Source of the DNA: an uncultured Oscillospiraceae bacterium | Lineage (GTDB): Bacteria; Bacillota; Clostridia; Oscillospirales; Ruminococcaceae | Direction: 5' to 3' | NCBI GenBank assembly: GCA_900556525.1 | Contig: USOZ01000118.1 | Coordinates: forward strand, 1 to 6,085 | Length of the DNA stretch: 6,085 bases | Program-made: the position numbers and the translations under genes | Shown: positions 5,051-6,085 of the stretch, in pieces | Layout: every line of letters begins with the position of its first letter | Numbering within the stretch: the stretch's first letter is position 1 | Notes under the pieces: model-generated | Told to the model about the DNA's origin: nothing | The model's input: the letters and a program-made list of their open reading frames with translations, nothing else | Database searches by the model: none

Positions 5051-6085
5051 ATGGCAAAGCGAAGACCGTCGGGAGACGGTATGGTGCGCAAGCGCGAAGA
5101 CGGAAGATGGGAAGGCCGCATCGTTGTCGGTCACAAAAAGAACGGCGATCCGATTCACCGCTATGTGCTTGCCCGAACACAAAAGGAACTGACCGAAAAG
5201 CTCCACGACTGCATCGAGATGTACCGCGATGCCGACCTCACCGAGGATTCGAATATGACGCTCGGCGAATGGCTCGACCGATGGATCAATGAATATATGA
5301 TCTTCACAATTCGCGAGAGCACGCTGGATTCTTACAAAGCGATGATTAAAAATCAAATCAAACCGTATCTCGGCGACAGACCTTTGTCGGCGCTGACCAC
5401 GCAGGAACTTCAAAAATTCTATAACAGCGTCAAAAAGAAAGGTCGGGTGAAACCTGACAAGCTGCACGGCACAGAGCTTGCCGACAGTATGGTGCGCGGT
5501 ATTCATATGATGCTGCACGAAGCGCTGGATATGGCGGTGCGCCTACGGCTGATTGTTAAAAACCCAACGGTCGGCACAACGATTCCCAAAAACAATTATC
5601 CGCCGAAGCAGATACTCAATGACGAACAGCTTGACAGATTTATGAAACGCATTAGGCAGGATGAATTGTGGTACGATTTCTTCTACACCGAGCTGACCAC
5701 AGGACTGCGCCGAGGTGAAATCTGCGGACTGAAGTGGGAGGACTTCGATGCGGAAAACGGAAAGCTGAAAGTGAGGCGCTCGGTTGCTAAAAGGAAAGGC
5801 GGCGGATTGAATATCGGCGAAACCAAAACCGAGACGGGAACGCGCACGATTGTCCTGCCGCCGAGCACTGCGGAACTTCTGCGGAAGCGAAAAGAAACGG
5901 CAGTCAGCGAATGGATATTCCCGAATATCTATGAGCCCGAAAAACCGATGCACCCCGACTATGCTTACCACCGATTAAAAACACTGTTAAAACAGGCGGA
6001 GCTTCCGCTGATTCGGTTCCACGATCTGCGCCACACCTTCGCCACTCACGCGCTGGCGGGTCTGATACCAGAAGTCGATCCAATC
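5051..6085 (+). CDS. int: Tyrosine integrase, Tn916/Tn1549 family, 3' end missing
   Basis: The site-specific recombinase that inserts and excises the element. 345 residues are visible of an expected 390-400. Residues 1-55 form the Tn916-type arm-binding domain (DGMVRKREDGRWEGRIVVG...ARTQKELTEKL), about 70-170 the SAM-like core-binding domain (TLGEWLDRWINEY to AVRLRLIVKNP), and 185 onward the catalytic domain. Catalytic residues seen are R220 (TTGLRRGEICGL), probable K259 (GETKTE hairpin), and H324 and R327 (HDLRHTFATH). The second His/Trp and the Tyr nucleophile would lie past the window end. ATG 5051 has GGGAGG 7 nt upstream. The final residues (AGLIPEVDPI) differ from the usual SGVDxKTLSxxLGH, so the end could be divergent or a sequence break. 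GC content is clearly higher than in the left half of the window. Confidence 0.95.
   Translation, partial: MAKRRPSGDGMVRKREDGRWEGRIVVGHKKNGDPIHRYVLARTQKELTEKLHDCIEMYRDADLTEDSNMTLGEWLDRWINEYMIFTIRESTLDSYKAMIKNQIKPYLGDRPLSALTTQELQKFYNSVKKKGRVKPDKLHGTELADSMVRGIHMMLHEALDMAVRLRLIVKNPTVGTTIPKNNYPPKQILNDEQLDRFMKRIRQDELWYDFFYTELTTGLRRGEICGLKWEDFDAENGKLKVRRSVAKRKGGGLNIGETKTETGTRTIVLPPSTAELLRKRKETAVSEWIFPNIYEPEKPMHPDYAYHRLKTLLKQAELPLIRFHDLRHTFATHALAGLIPEVDPI

Larger units (their letters stand above)
3207..6085 (+). mobile_element. Recombination end of a Tn916/Tn1549-like integrative and conjugative element
   Basis: The small DUF6809-like pair, excisionase, HTH protein and integrase lie in one direction with coupled starts, as at the integrase end of Tn1549-type elements. 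The attachment site would lie beyond the integrase and is not in the window. No conjugation genes are visible, so a full ICE is inferred; a smaller mobilisable element with the same module is possible. The genes at 1-3187 are probably its cargo. Confidence 0.7.

Noticed and set aside
4994..5518. A 174-residue open frame on the - strand.
   Set aside because: It lies opposite the certain integrase frame, has no ribosome site and matches no family I know; it is a shadow of the GC-richer codon use.

Overview
The window looks like part of an integrative and conjugative element (ICE) of the Tn916/Tn1549 type from a low-to-mid GC Clostridia-like Firmicute, probably a gut species. The evidence is the strong AGGAGG-type ribosome binding sites, the genes all running on the + strand, and a small MerR-like excisionase, a helix-turn-helix protein and a Tn916-family tyrosine integrase in the expected order. 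Genus cannot be told from the sequence. The window starts inside a gene, and the integrase runs off the right end.

Left part (1-1261), decayed cargo: the 3' end of a Cys-rich protein whose C-terminal topoisomerase-type zinc finger is cut off by an in-frame TGA; an intact MutT/CTP-pyrophosphohydrolase-like Nudix gene; and, overlapping the Nudix stop by 8 nt, a peptide deformylase relic broken by two in-frame TGAs and a one-base deletion.

Middle (1280-3187), the most interesting gene: an intact, AT-rich 635-residue protein with an N-terminal GHKL (Hsp90/MutL/MORC-type) ATPase and a C-terminal PD-(D/E)XK-like nuclease. It stands alone and sits beside the recombination module, where ICEs often carry defence cargo. 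An antiphage role is an inference.

Right part (3207-6085), ICE core: a promoter-like site drives two overlapping small genes that share an N-terminal LE-x-LY-x-G motif (the second is DUF6809-like). A terminator follows. A good extended -10 promoter then precedes a roughly 180-nt leader with a strong terminator/attenuator hairpin and a second hairpin that can mask the Shine-Dalgarno of the excisionase gene. The excisionase overlaps a TTG-started HTH gene by 4 nt. A 256-nt non-coding stretch follows, with GC-rich hairpins, a 27/24-bp direct repeat spaced 32 bp apart and a second copy of the promoter-like site, and then the integrase. The layout suggests that excision (xis) and integration (int) are controlled separately, with int and the small-gene pair sharing one promoter type.
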